A stretch of 64,000 nt of DNA, taken from assembly GCA_016197365.1 (NCBI GenBank), contig JACPVS010000023.1, positions 62,001-126,000 on the forward strand, given 5' to 3'. Made by a program: the position numbers and the translations under genes. Shown piece after piece: positions 53,760-62,891 of the stretch (within the stretch, counting starts at the first letter, position 1; each line of letters opens with the position of its first letter). Source of the stretch: Mycolicibacterium cosmeticum (GTDB lineage: Bacteria > Actinomycetota > Actinomycetes > Mycobacteriales > Mycobacteriaceae). A model generated the notes under the pieces. The model made no database searches, was not told the DNA's origin, and saw only the letters and a list, made by a program, of their open reading frames with translations.

Positions 53760-55519
53760 CAGATCACCTCTTCCTGCACCGGCGCGGGTTGGCGGCCGGT
53801 GCGCAGGCGCTCGTCGATCACGTTCACCAGGTGGGTCAGCGGAATGGTCAACAGCAGGTAGAACAATCCGGCCGCCACCAGTGGGGACAGGTTCCCGGTC
53901 TGGGCGTTGAGGTCACGGCCTACCTGGAACAGCTCGCGCTGGTTGGCGATCAGCCCCAGGAAGTACACCAGCGAGGAGGCCTTGAGCAGGGAGATGAACT
54001 GGTTCACCAGCGCGGGCAGCACCCGGCGGATGCCTTGGGGCACCACCACCAGCCGCATCGACGAGGTGTAACTGAAGCCGAGCGCACGGGAAGCCTCCAG
54101 CTGGCCGGCCTCCACGCTCTGGATTCCCGAGCGGAAGATCTCACCCACATACGCCGCCGACATCAGGCCCAGCGCGGCGATGCCCAGCGGATAGGGGTTG
54201 TTGCCCGTCAGCCCGCCCACGATCGGGCCGATGCCCAGCCCGATGACCAGGATGATCACCACCTCGGGCAGCCCCCGGAAGATGTCCGTGTACACCCGGG
54301 CGGGCCAGCGCAGCCACCGGGAGCGCGAGATGCCCGCGATGGCCAGCACCAGGCCGAGGATGACGCCGATGACGGCGGCGCAGACCGTGAGGATCAGGGT
54401 GTTCGGCAGGCCGGTCTTGAACAGATCGGGGATGGCCTGGCGGTACAGGTCCCAGTCCAGGAATGCCGCACCCAGTTGGGCCAGCGTGGATTTGGGTGCG
54501 GCGCCACCCGCGGCCGGTGTGTCCGCGTGCTGGGCGGCGATGGCGGCGAAATCCGGAAGTTGAGGCGCCGGTGCGGCTTTCGAGCCGGGTTTCCAGCCGG
54601 GGGGCAACGCGCGCGGCACCCAGTCCGAGTACAGCTTGGCCCAGGTGCCGTCGGCGATGGTCGCGTCCAGGCCGGCATTGAGCGCGTCGATGAGCGGCTT
54701 GTTCTCCTTGGCCACCGCCCACGCGACGAAATTGTCCAAACTGAAGGTGTTTTCGACGATGGTGGCCGGGTCCCCGGACTGCACCGTACCGACCGCCTGC
54801 TGAGACGGCGCCACCCACGCGTCGATCTGCCGGGTCTTCAGGCTGGCGTAGACGGTGTTGTAGTCGGGGAATTTCACCGGGTCCAGGTGCAGGGTGTCGA
54901 CGACGTAGGCCTCCTGCACGGTGCCCTGCACGACGCCGATGCGCTGGCCCTCGGCCAGCTTCTCGAACCCGGTGATGGCCGAGCCGGTCGGCACGACGAG
55001 TGAGAAGTAGCCGAAGTCATAGCCGTTGGTGAAGCCGACCGTCTTGCGGCGCGCGTCGGTGGTGGTGATCGACGACGACCCGGCATCGAACCGGCGCGAC
55101 GCGACCTGGGCGAGCAGCCCGGAGAAATCGGTGCCGACGAAGTTGATCTTCAGCCCGATCCGGTCGGCGACGGCCCGCAGCAACTCGTTGTCGAATCCGG
55201 TGAACTGGCCCTGGGAGTTGATGCAGATGCTGGGCGGCGCGTCGGACAGGGTGCCCACGGTGAGCACTCCGGGGACGCCGAGTCCCAGCGCGTTCACGTC
55301 GATGCCCGCCACGGGTTCGACGCCTGCGGTCGTGTATTTGTCCGCACCGGGATCCTTGGCGGCCGCAGCCAGATTGGTGGGCAGCGCGCTGGCACTGTCG
55401 ACACCGGGCGGGGCGCACTGATCGGCGCCGGCGGGTGCGGCGAACGCGAGCGCGCACGCCATCATCGCGATCAGCACACAGAGCACCGCCCGGCCGATGC
55501 GATTCGGGACAGACGTCAT
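53759..55519 (-). CDS. fused amino-acid ABC transporter substrate-binding protein and permease
   Basis: Signal peptide, SBP_bac_3 domain (LTVGTLSDAPPSICINSQGQFTGFDNELLRAVADRIGLKINFVGTDFSGLL), then permease (YVGEIFRSGIQSVEAGQLEASRALGFSYTSSMRLVVVPQGIRRVLPALVNQFISLLKASSL). Confidence 0.95.
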   Translation of the reverse strand: MTSVPNRIGRAVLCVLIAMMACALAFAAPAGADQCAPPGVDSASALPTNLAAAAKDPGADKYTTAGVEPVAGIDVNALGLGVPGVLTVGTLSDAPPSICINSQGQFTGFDNELLRAVADRIGLKINFVGTDFSGLLAQVASRRFDAGSSSITTTDARRKTVGFTNGYDFGYFSLVVPTGSAITGFEKLAEGQRIGVVQGTVQEAYVVDTLHLDPVKFPDYNTVYASLKTRQIDAWVAPSQQAVGTVQSGDPATIVENTFSLDNFVAWAVAKENKPLIDALNAGLDATIADGTWAKLYSDWVPRALPPGWKPGSKAAPAPQLPDFAAIAAQHADTPAAGGAAPKSTLAQLGAAFLDWDLYRQAIPDLFKTGLPNTLILTVCAAVIGVILGLVLAIAGISRSRWLRWPARVYTDIFRGLPEVVIILVIGLGIGPIVGGLTGNNPYPLGIAALGLMSAAYVGEIFRSGIQSVEAGQLEASRALGFSYTSSMRLVVVPQGIRRVLPALVNQFISLLKASSLVYFLGLIANQRELFQVGRDLNAQTGNLSPLVAAGLFYLLLTIPLTHLVNVIDERLRTGRQPAPVQEEVI

Positions 55520-55580
55520 CGTGGCAACGTAACCGCTGTGCGGCCGTGGGCCATCGGTTCGGCTCAAACAGATCGGTCCC

Positions 55581-56243
55581 TCAGTAGGTGTCGGACGGTA
55601 TCAGCGGTGCGAGCACGCCGCGGCGCACCAGTTCGGCCAGCATGACCCGCCCCATCAGGGCGGCGGCCGTCTGGCACGCGGCGCGGGCGGCGTCCGGGTC
55701 GCCGTCGGCGATGGCATTGGTCTCGGCGTCGAAGTGCGCCAACAGTGCCGGACCCACGTGCAGGTGGTCGGCCCAGAAGGTGCGAGGGATGAACGTCTGG
55801 GATGCCCCGATGGCGGCCTGCAGGCGGGGGCCGGCATGGCGCTCCACCAGCAGTTGCCGGTACTCCCAGGCGATGTCGTGGAAGTTCTCGGTGCGCAGTG
55901 CGCCGGTGAGGTCCTTCAGCCGCCCCACGGTCTCGTGCGTCGCCTCGGTGGCCGCGCCCGCCGAGACCAGGCCGTTGAGCACCCCGTACAGGTTGTAGTG
56001 CTCGAGCAGCACGCGGGCGTCGAATCGTGCGATGAACGCGCCGCGGTGGTAGCGGGTAACCACGATGCCGTCGTGCTCGAGTTGCGCCACCGCCTCCTGG
56101 ACGGGCACCCGGCTCACCCCGAGCTCGGCGGCAAGTTCGTTGCGATCCAGTCGATCTGCCGAACGGAGCTTGCCCGTCAGGATCAGGTGCGCGACGTGGC
56201 CGACCACCTGTTCGCGTTCGTTGACGCCGTAACGCTTGGGCAT
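55581..56243 (-). CDS. GntR/FCD family transcriptional regulator (Rv0043c-like)
   Basis: ILTGKLRSADRLDRNELAAELGVSRVPVQEAVAQLEHDGIVVTRYHRGAFIARF. Confidence 0.93.
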   Translation of the reverse strand: MPKRYGVNEREQVVGHVAHLILTGKLRSADRLDRNELAAELGVSRVPVQEAVAQLEHDGIVVTRYHRGAFIARFDARVLLEHYNLYGVLNGLVSAGAATEATHETVGRLKDLTGALRTENFHDIAWEYRQLLVERHAGPRLQAAIGASQTFIPRTFWADHLHVGPALLAHFDAETNAIADGDPDAARAACQTAAALMGRVMLAELVRRGVLAPLIPSDTY

Positions 56244-56244
56244 G

Positions 56245-57021
56245 TCACCGTCGGCTGTCGCGCCACCGGACCAGTTCTTCGGCTTCGGACAGGTCGTAGT
56301 CGGGACCGTTGACGCCGACCGTCAACAGTGAAACGCCCAGTGCGGTAAGTGCTTCGGCGTTGGCGATCAGCCCGTCGCCCTTGCCGTCGACGCCCGAGGA
56401 CCGCTCGATGGCCGCGGGGTCACGGCCGACGTCGGCGCAGTGCCGGTCCAGTACGGCGGCCTTCTCCGGGTAGGTCTCCGCGGTGGTGAACCCGTGCCAG
56501 ATGTGCGCGTACTGGGCCACCAGCTTGAGGGTTTTGCGCTCGCCCTGGCCGCCGATCAGGATCGGGATTTCGCGCACCGGCTGCGGGTTGAGCTTGCCGA
56601 GCCGCGACGTGATCCGGGGCATCGACTCGGCCAGGTCGTCGAGTCGGCTTCCGGCGGTGCCGAAGTCGTAGCCGTACTCGTCGTAGTCCTTGTCCTTCCA
56701 ACCCGATCCGATGCCCAGGATCAGCCGTCCGTCGGAGATGTTGTCGACGGTACGGGCCATATCGGCCAGCAGCTCGGGATTGCGGTAGGAGTTGCAGCTG
56801 ACCAGCGCGCCGATCTCGATGCGCGAGGTCTGCTCGGCCCAGGCGCCCAGCATGGTCCAGCACTCGTAGTGCGCCCCGTCGGGATCGCCGTACAGCGGGA
56901 AGAAGTGATCCCAGTTGAACGCGATGTCCACGCCCAGGTCCTCGCAGCGGCGCACCGCGTCGCGCATCAGGCCGTAGTTGGGGGAGTGCTGGGGTTGCAG
57001 CTGAACGCCGATACGGGTCAT
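56245..57021 (-). CDS. LLM-class F420-dependent oxidoreductase (Rv0044c-like)
   Basis: MTRIGVQLQPQHSPNYGLMRDAVRRCEDLGVDIAFNWDHFFPLYGDPDG...LILGIGSGW. Confidence 0.93.
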   Translation of the reverse strand: MTRIGVQLQPQHSPNYGLMRDAVRRCEDLGVDIAFNWDHFFPLYGDPDGAHYECWTMLGAWAEQTSRIEIGALVSCNSYRNPELLADMARTVDNISDGRLILGIGSGWKDKDYDEYGYDFGTAGSRLDDLAESMPRITSRLGKLNPQPVREIPILIGGQGERKTLKLVAQYAHIWHGFTTAETYPEKAAVLDRHCADVGRDPAAIERSSGVDGKGDGLIANAEALTALGVSLLTVGVNGPDYDLSEAEELVRWRDSRR

Positions 57022-57062
57022 GGGTACCAACCGTAGCGCGGTGCGCTCATCGAGCAGTGGCG

Positions 57063-59111
57063 TTAGACGCCGATCGCGCCACCGTCGCGCCACACCGCGA
57101 CCACCGCCGGCCGCGCCGGGGCGCTGCCACCGTCGGGCCAGTGCGACAACGGGTTGTCCAGGCTGTGGTCGTCGCCCTCACCGGGATGCTGCACGCTGAC
57201 CGTGACCAGGTCGTCGGTCACCACGGGACCGCACGTCTCCGCCCCGATCGGCACCGTGAGGAACTGCTTGGTCTCGCCCCGCCGGTCCCCGGTCAGCGCG
57301 ACGGCGAACAGTCCGTCGTTGGACTTCAGGGCGTTGCCGTCGGTGGAGATCCACAGGTTGCCGTGACCGTCGAAGGCGACGTTGTCGGGGCAGGAGATGG
57401 GACTGACTTTCGACTTGTCGAAGCCGCCGAAGTAGGTGTCGGCCGCAGCCGGGTCGCCGCACACCAGCAGCAGCTCCCAGGTGAACGCGGTGCCGCCGTG
57501 GTCGTCGGTGATCTCCAGGATCTGACCGTTCTTGTTCTCGTTGCGCGGGTTGGCCGCATCGGGCTTGGCCTTGCCCTCGGTGCCGCGTTTGTCGTTGTTG
57601 GTCAGCGCGACGTACAGCTTGCCGGTCTTGGGGTCGGCCTCGAAATCCTCGGGGCGGTCCATCTTGGTGGCGCCGGCCTTGTCCGCGGCCAGCCGGGTGA
57701 ACACCGCTACGTCCTGCGCCGAAAATCCGTCGACGAGCGACTCGGCCTTGCCGTCGGGGCCCGAGTGCAGCAGCGGAATCCAGGTGCCGCCACCGGCGAA
57801 TGCCCCTGCGGCAGGAAGCTTTCCGCTGCCGTCGATCTCGGTGGCCGGGATGTCACTGGACAGCTTGGCCACATACAGCGTGCCCTCGTCGAGCAGCGTC
57901 ATGTTGTGCGCGAAGTTACCGGGCTGGATCTTCTTGTCCGACACGAACTTGTACATGTAGTCGAAGCGTTCGTCGTCGCCGGTGTACACCGCCACGGTGC
58001 CGTCGCCGGTGACGTAGACGTTGGCCGCCTCGTGCTTGAAGCGCCCCAGCGCCGAGTGCTTGACCGGCGTCGAGGCGGGATCCCACGGGTTGATCTCGAT
58101 GACGTAGCCGAACCGGTTCACCTCCTGGGGCGCCTTGGCCAGGTCGAAGCGGGGGTCGAAGTTCTCCCACTTGAGTTCCGAGGGCTCGGTGACCACGCCG
58201 TAACGCTTGTACCGGTCGGCGTCGGCGGGCACGGTGCCCTCGACCGCACCGAAGTAGGTGTGGAAGTTCTCCTCGCCGGAAAGGATGGTGCCCCAGGGTG
58301 TTACACCACCGGAGCAGTTCGCGAAGGTGCCGATGACGGTGCGTCCGTCGGCATCGGCGGCGGTGCGTACGGCGGGCGCACCCGCGGCGGGGCCGGTCAG
58401 GGCGAACGGGGTGTCGACGGTGATGCGCCGGTTGTAGCGGCCCATCACCGTACGCAGACCACCCTGCGGGCTGCGCTGCACCTCGACGACGGACAGTCCG
58501 ACCGCGCCCGTCTCGACGTCGAACTGCTCGCGAGTGGGGGCGTCGGCGTCGTAGCCGTGGAACATGAACTGGGGGCTGACATATTCGTGATTGGTGACCA
58601 ACAGGTAGTGCCCGGCCACGCCCTCGATCGGCAGCAACGCCGCGAAATCGTTGTTGAAGCCGAACTGCGCGCGCTGTGCGGCGCCGGTCTGCCGCTTGAC
58701 GTCGAACACCGGTGCGCCGGGCAGAACCGGATCGCCCCAGGCGATCACGACGCGCTGCTGATAGCCGTCGGGGATCACCACGGCGTCCTCTTTGTTGGGC
58801 GCGACGCTGTCGAAGCGCATCCCGGGCAGCGGTTGGCTGGGTGCCTCCGCCGAAGGTGATGGCGCGGTGGAGGTCTCGCCGGAACACGCGGCCAGGGCCG
58901 ACCCGGCGCCGACGGCCAGCACGGCGACGCCGGTGGCGCGCAGCACCGATCGCCGCGACATCGACGCGACGATATCGCCGAAGTACTCGTTGGCGCTGGT
59001 GTTGGGAGCGGGCCGCGAGCACGCGTCCCCGCACCGGTTGCGGCAGGTCACGTGCTGGCGCGACGACTGCCCCTGGTGTGCGACAAAGAGATTCAGCGGT
59101 ACGAGCGGCAT
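57063..59111 (-). CDS. PhoX family phosphatase (DUF839), Tat-exported
   Basis: SRRSVLRATGVAVLAVGAGSALAAC Tat signal; FANCSGGVTPWGTILSGEENFHTYFG; WISTDGN. Confidence 0.92.
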   Translation of the reverse strand: MPLVPLNLFVAHQGQSSRQHVTCRNRCGDACSRPAPNTSANEYFGDIVASMSRRSVLRATGVAVLAVGAGSALAACSGETSTAPSPSAEAPSQPLPGMRFDSVAPNKEDAVVIPDGYQQRVVIAWGDPVLPGAPVFDVKRQTGAAQRAQFGFNNDFAALLPIEGVAGHYLLVTNHEYVSPQFMFHGYDADAPTREQFDVETGAVGLSVVEVQRSPQGGLRTVMGRYNRRITVDTPFALTGPAAGAPAVRTAADADGRTVIGTFANCSGGVTPWGTILSGEENFHTYFGAVEGTVPADADRYKRYGVVTEPSELKWENFDPRFDLAKAPQEVNRFGYVIEINPWDPASTPVKHSALGRFKHEAANVYVTGDGTVAVYTGDDERFDYMYKFVSDKKIQPGNFAHNMTLLDEGTLYVAKLSSDIPATEIDGSGKLPAAGAFAGGGTWIPLLHSGPDGKAESLVDGFSAQDVAVFTRLAADKAGATKMDRPEDFEADPKTGKLYVALTNNDKRGTEGKAKPDAANPRNENKNGQILEITDDHGGTAFTWELLLVCGDPAAADTYFGGFDKSKVSPISCPDNVAFDGHGNLWISTDGNALKSNDGLFAVALTGDRRGETKQFLTVPIGAETCGPVVTDDLVTVSVQHPGEGDDHSLDNPLSHWPDGGSAPARPAVVAVWRDGGAIGV

Positions 59112-59221
59112 GGGTGCACGGGTCCTTCCCCCGGGAGTCCGGCCGCGGGCTGGGCGACCGGTGGGGGCGAACCTACGTGAACCTGGCAATCAGCTGGTAA
59201 ACAACCGGCAACGTCTCGGGG

Positions 59222-60118
59222 TCAGCCCAGCACGTCCTTGAGGAGTGCGACCAGCGCCGCAGGCTGATCGCCCTGGACCGAATGCCCCGCGCCCTCGACC
59301 ACGTGGGTGCGCTGGAATCCGGGTGCGGTGCGGGCGAAGGTCTCGGCGTCCTCGTCGTTGACGAAGAACGAGTTGGCGCCCCGGATCAGCGTGGTGGGCA
59401 TGGTGATCGCCGGGACGTCGTCCCAGAGTCCTTCGAAGCCCTCACCTTTGCGGAACGAGTCGTAGCGCCAGGTCCAGCTACCGTCGTCGAGTTGTTTCGC
59501 GTTGTGAAAGACACCGCGTCGCAACGAGTTCCGGTCCCGGTGCGGTGCCGCGGCGACGGTGGCATCCAGGATGGCCTCGAACGAGGGGAACGTCCGGTCC
59601 TCCCGGACCAGTGCGACGGTGCCCATCTGGGCCTTGGTCATCTCGGTGTGCCGTTCCGGGGCCGACGGCGTGACGTCGACGAGGACCAGCCGGGGCACCA
59701 GCGTGGGCTCGGTGGCCGCGATGCGCAGCGCAGTCAGCCCGCCGAGGGACATGCCGACGACCAGCCGGGTGTCGGGGGCGTGCTCGAGCAGGATCGGCGT
59801 GATGGCCGTGGCTGCGAGTTTGGGTCCGTAGTCGCCGTCCTCGCGCCACGCGGAGCGGCCGTGGCCGGGCAGGTCGATGGCCAGGGCGGGCACGCCCAGC
59901 CCGAGGATGACGGTGTCCCAGGTGTGCGCGTTCTGTCCGCCACCGTGCAGGAAGACCACGTCGGGGGACTCGGTGCCCCACTTGAGGAAGCTGACCCGGC
60001 CGGCTTCGATGCGCGTCACGGGTGGGATCGCCGTGATGCCGATCTGCGCGGCGTTCTCGGGGAGCAGGCCGAATTCGTCCAGGCCCACCAGTTCGTCATC
60101 CGGGATCTGTGGAGTCAT
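59222..60118 (-). CDS. alpha/beta hydrolase (Rv0045c-like)
   Basis: VVFLHGGGQNAHTWDTVILGLGVPALAIDLPGHGRSAWRED...VVGMSLGGLTAL; start at 60118 or 60130. Confidence 0.93.
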   Translation of the reverse strand: MTPQIPDDELVGLDEFGLLPENAAQIGITAIPPVTRIEAGRVSFLKWGTESPDVVFLHGGGQNAHTWDTVILGLGVPALAIDLPGHGRSAWREDGDYGPKLAATAITPILLEHAPDTRLVVGMSLGGLTALRIAATEPTLVPRLVLVDVTPSAPERHTEMTKAQMGTVALVREDRTFPSFEAILDATVAAAPHRDRNSLRRGVFHNAKQLDDGSWTWRYDSFRKGEGFEGLWDDVPAITMPTTLIRGANSFFVNDEDAETFARTAPGFQRTHVVEGAGHSVQGDQPAALVALLKDVLG

Positions 60119-60148
60119 ACCCGCAATCATTACGGGTACGACTCCACA
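60108..60148 (-). repeat. 16-bp-arm inverted repeat covering hydrolase start codons
   Basis: TGTGGAGTCATACCCG-CAATCATTA-CGGGTACGACTCCACA, 15/16 complementary. Confidence 0.9.
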
Positions 60149-60163
60149 AATCGCGGGTTGGGT

Positions 60164-61252
60164 CTAGCCGTGGATGAATGTCTCGAGCTCGGCGCGGGCG
60201 ACGTCGTCAGCCAGCTGCTTGGGCGGGCTCTTCATCAGGTAGGCCGAGGCCGGGATGATGGGGCCGCCGATGCCGCGGTCCTTGGCGATCTTCGCGGCGC
60301 GCACCGCGTCGATGATGATGCCCGCCGAGTTCGGCGAATCCCACACCTCGAGCTTGTACTCCAGGTTCAGCGGCACGTCGCCGAAGGCGCGGCCTTCCAG
60401 GCGCACGTACGCCCACTTGCGGTCATCCAGCCATGCGACGTGGTCGGACGGGCCGATGTGGACGTTCTTGTCCTCGATCTTGCCTGCCAGCGAGCCGGTG
60501 AGGTTGGAGGTCACGGCCTGGGTCTTGGAAACCTTCTTGGACTCCAGGCGCTCACGCTCGAGCATGTTCTTGAAGTCCATGTTGCCGCCGACGTTGAGCT
60601 GGTAGGTGCGGTCCAGGGTGACACCGCGGTCCTCGAACAGCTTGGCCATCACGCGGTGGGTGATGGTGGCGCCGACCTGGCTCTTGATGTCGTCGCCGAC
60701 GATCGGGACACCGGCGTCCTCGAACTTCTTGGCCCACACCGGATCCGAGGCGATGAACACGGGCAGCGCGTTGACGAACGCGACCTTCGCGTCGATGGCG
60801 CACTGGGCGTAGAACTTGTCGGCGTCATCGGAGCCGACGGGCAGGTAGGACACCAGCACGTCGACCTTGGCGTCCTTGAGGGCCTTGACCACGTCGACGG
60901 GCTCGGCGTCGGAGATCTCGATGGTCTCGGCGTAGTACTTGCCGATGCCGTCCAGCGTCGGTCCGCGCTGCACGACGATGTCGGTCGGCGGCACGTCGGC
61001 GATCTTGATGGTGTTGTTCTCGGAGGCGAAGATGGCCTCCGACAGGTCGAAGCCGACCTTCTTGGCGTCCACGTCGAACGCGGCGACGAACTTCACGTCG
61101 CGCACGTGATACTTGCCGAACTTGACGTGCATCAAGCCGGGGACCGCGCTGTTCTCGTCGGCATCCTGGTAGTACTGGACGCCCTGTACCAGCGAGGACG
61201 CGCAGTTGCCCACGCCGACGATAGCGACCCGAACTTCGTTCGACTCAGACAT
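60164..61252 (-). CDS. ino1: inositol-1-phosphate synthase
   Basis: [67 protein letters not shown]. Confidence 0.97.
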   Translation of the reverse strand: MSESNEVRVAIVGVGNCASSLVQGVQYYQDADENSAVPGLMHVKFGKYHVRDVKFVAAFDVDAKKVGFDLSEAIFASENNTIKIADVPPTDIVVQRGPTLDGIGKYYAETIEISDAEPVDVVKALKDAKVDVLVSYLPVGSDDADKFYAQCAIDAKVAFVNALPVFIASDPVWAKKFEDAGVPIVGDDIKSQVGATITHRVMAKLFEDRGVTLDRTYQLNVGGNMDFKNMLERERLESKKVSKTQAVTSNLTGSLAGKIEDKNVHIGPSDHVAWLDDRKWAYVRLEGRAFGDVPLNLEYKLEVWDSPNSAGIIIDAVRAAKIAKDRGIGGPIIPASAYLMKSPPKQLADDVARAELETFIHG

Positions 61253-61306
61253 GTGACGCTCTCCTTCTCTTACTTACTTCGATGCTCGGTGTGACAGCAG
61301 GGTCGG

Positions 61307-61855
61307 TCAGGGTTGAGATTCCGGGTGGCCCTGCGCCACCCTTTCGGCTGCGATCAATTCGTTGAGCCACTTCACTTCGCGCTCACTGGACTCCAGGCCC
61401 AGCTGATGCAACTGCTTGGTGTACCGGTCGAAGGAGCTGCTCGCCCGGGCGATGGCCTCCCGCAGGCCCTCGCGGCGTTCCTCGACCTGGCGGCGACGGC
61501 CTTCCAGGATCCGCATCCGCGCCTCGGCGGGGGTGCGGTTGAAGAAGGCGAGGTGCACACCGAAACCGTCGTCGGTGTAGTTCTGCGGCCCGGTGTCGGC
61601 GACCAACTCGGTGAAGCGTTGCGTGCCCGACTCGGTGAGTTGGTAGACGCGGCGCGCCCGGCGGACCTTGAGGGTGCCTTCCGGGGCAGAGTCCTCGACG
61701 ATCAGGCCGTCGGCCTGCATGCGGCGCAGCGCGGGGTAGAGCGAGCCGTACGAGAACGCGCGGAAGGCGCCAAGCAAGCCGGTCAGCCGTTTACGCAGTT
61801 CGTAGCCGTGCATCGGCGACTCGAGCAGCAGCCCGAGAATGGCGAGCTCCAACAT
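61307..61855 (-). CDS. PadR family transcriptional regulator (Rv0047c-like)
   Basis: MLELAILGLLLESPMHGYELRKRLTGLLGAFRAFSYGSLYPALRRMQADGLIVE. Confidence 0.96.
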   Translation of the reverse strand: MLELAILGLLLESPMHGYELRKRLTGLLGAFRAFSYGSLYPALRRMQADGLIVEDSAPEGTLKVRRARRVYQLTESGTQRFTELVADTGPQNYTDDGFGVHLAFFNRTPAEARMRILEGRRRQVEERREGLREAIARASSSFDRYTKQLHQLGLESSEREVKWLNELIAAERVAQGHPESQP

Positions 61856-61987
61856 CGAATCACCTCCCCCTCATCACACGCTTGTCAAAGTCGATGAAAT
61901 GTCACGTCGACTCGACACGTCGGGCAATTGTATCGCGCCGATATATATGACGCTAGGTGGGGGCGATATGCCGGCGAGGCCGACGGG

Positions 61988-62854
61988 TTAGCTGGCGTAG
62001 TTGATGCGTTTGACGGTGCCGTCCCCGTTGAGCGACAGGTAGCCGCTGTTGCCGAACTTCGGGGTGACGTAGACGCTGATCTCGATGCTGCCGGGCGGGG
62101 CGGTGATATCGCTGTTCGGCTCGATGCTGACGTGCATGTTCTTCACCTCGGTGGGTTTGATGCCCACGCTCTCGGGGGCGCCCCGGATCAGCCCGACGAT
62201 CTTCGGGATGTCGAAGGCGCCGAGGTCGACCACCTTGTCGTCGGCGCTCACGCTGGTCTCGTTCGGGTCGTCCCACCCGCCGCGGTAGGAGTAGCTCAGG
62301 GCGCGGCGCGGCTCGTTCGGGTCGGGGCGCTCCAGCGAGGCGTAGTCCTCGAAGATCGAGATGCTGTAGCCCTTGGTGTCCCCGAACTTCTGCCGCATCT
62401 GCTCGAACAGGCCGGTCAGACCGCCGAGAGACTGCAGCTGCCGAGGCGGGGTCAGCACCTGGGCGGGGATGCCGTCGGCCTTCGCGCCCGGGTCGGTGGT
62501 GAAGCTCAGCGGCGAGGACGAATTGCCGTACAGCCCCCAGCCGATCGCGATGCCCAGCAGCACCAGTACGGCGGCCACCGCCACGCGCAGACCCCAGCCG
62601 CCGGCGGCGCCTGTCGCTGCGTAGGCGCGCTCCGGCTTCAGGTTGGGCAGCTTGACCGGGGCATTCGCCACCTGCAGGTCGCCGACCAGGCCCTGCAGCT
62701 GGCCCAGGGTGGCCGCGGTGGTGGCCGAAGCGACCCGCTGCCGATGCTCGTCCATGGACAGCTGGCCCTCGCTCAGCGCGCTGTCGAGGACCTTGCACGT
62801 GTCGTTGCGGTCACTGTCTTTGGCCCGCGTGCCTGCCGTCTGCCGAGTCGCCAC
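61988..62854 (-). CDS. DUF1707 domain membrane protein (Rv0048c-like)
   Basis: RAKDSDRNDTCKVLDSALSEGQLSMDEHRQRVASATTAATLGQLQGLVGDLQ then TM. Confidence 0.88.
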   Translation of the reverse strand: MATRQTAGTRAKDSDRNDTCKVLDSALSEGQLSMDEHRQRVASATTAATLGQLQGLVGDLQVANAPVKLPNLKPERAYAATGAAGGWGLRVAVAAVLVLLGIAIGWGLYGNSSSPLSFTTDPGAKADGIPAQVLTPPRQLQSLGGLTGLFEQMRQKFGDTKGYSISIFEDYASLERPDPNEPRRALSYSYRGGWDDPNETSVSADDKVVDLGAFDIPKIVGLIRGAPESVGIKPTEVKNMHVSIEPNSDITAPPGSIEISVYVTPKFGNSGYLSLNGDGTVKRINYAS

Positions 62855-62891
62855 GCGATGATCGTAGGAGTTCGCGCCGTCGCGGTGCTGA

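Noticed and set aside
57063-58859. 600-aa + strand ORF opposite PhoX
   Set aside because: Mirror ORF; the minus-strand PhoX reading has Tat signal and conserved motifs.
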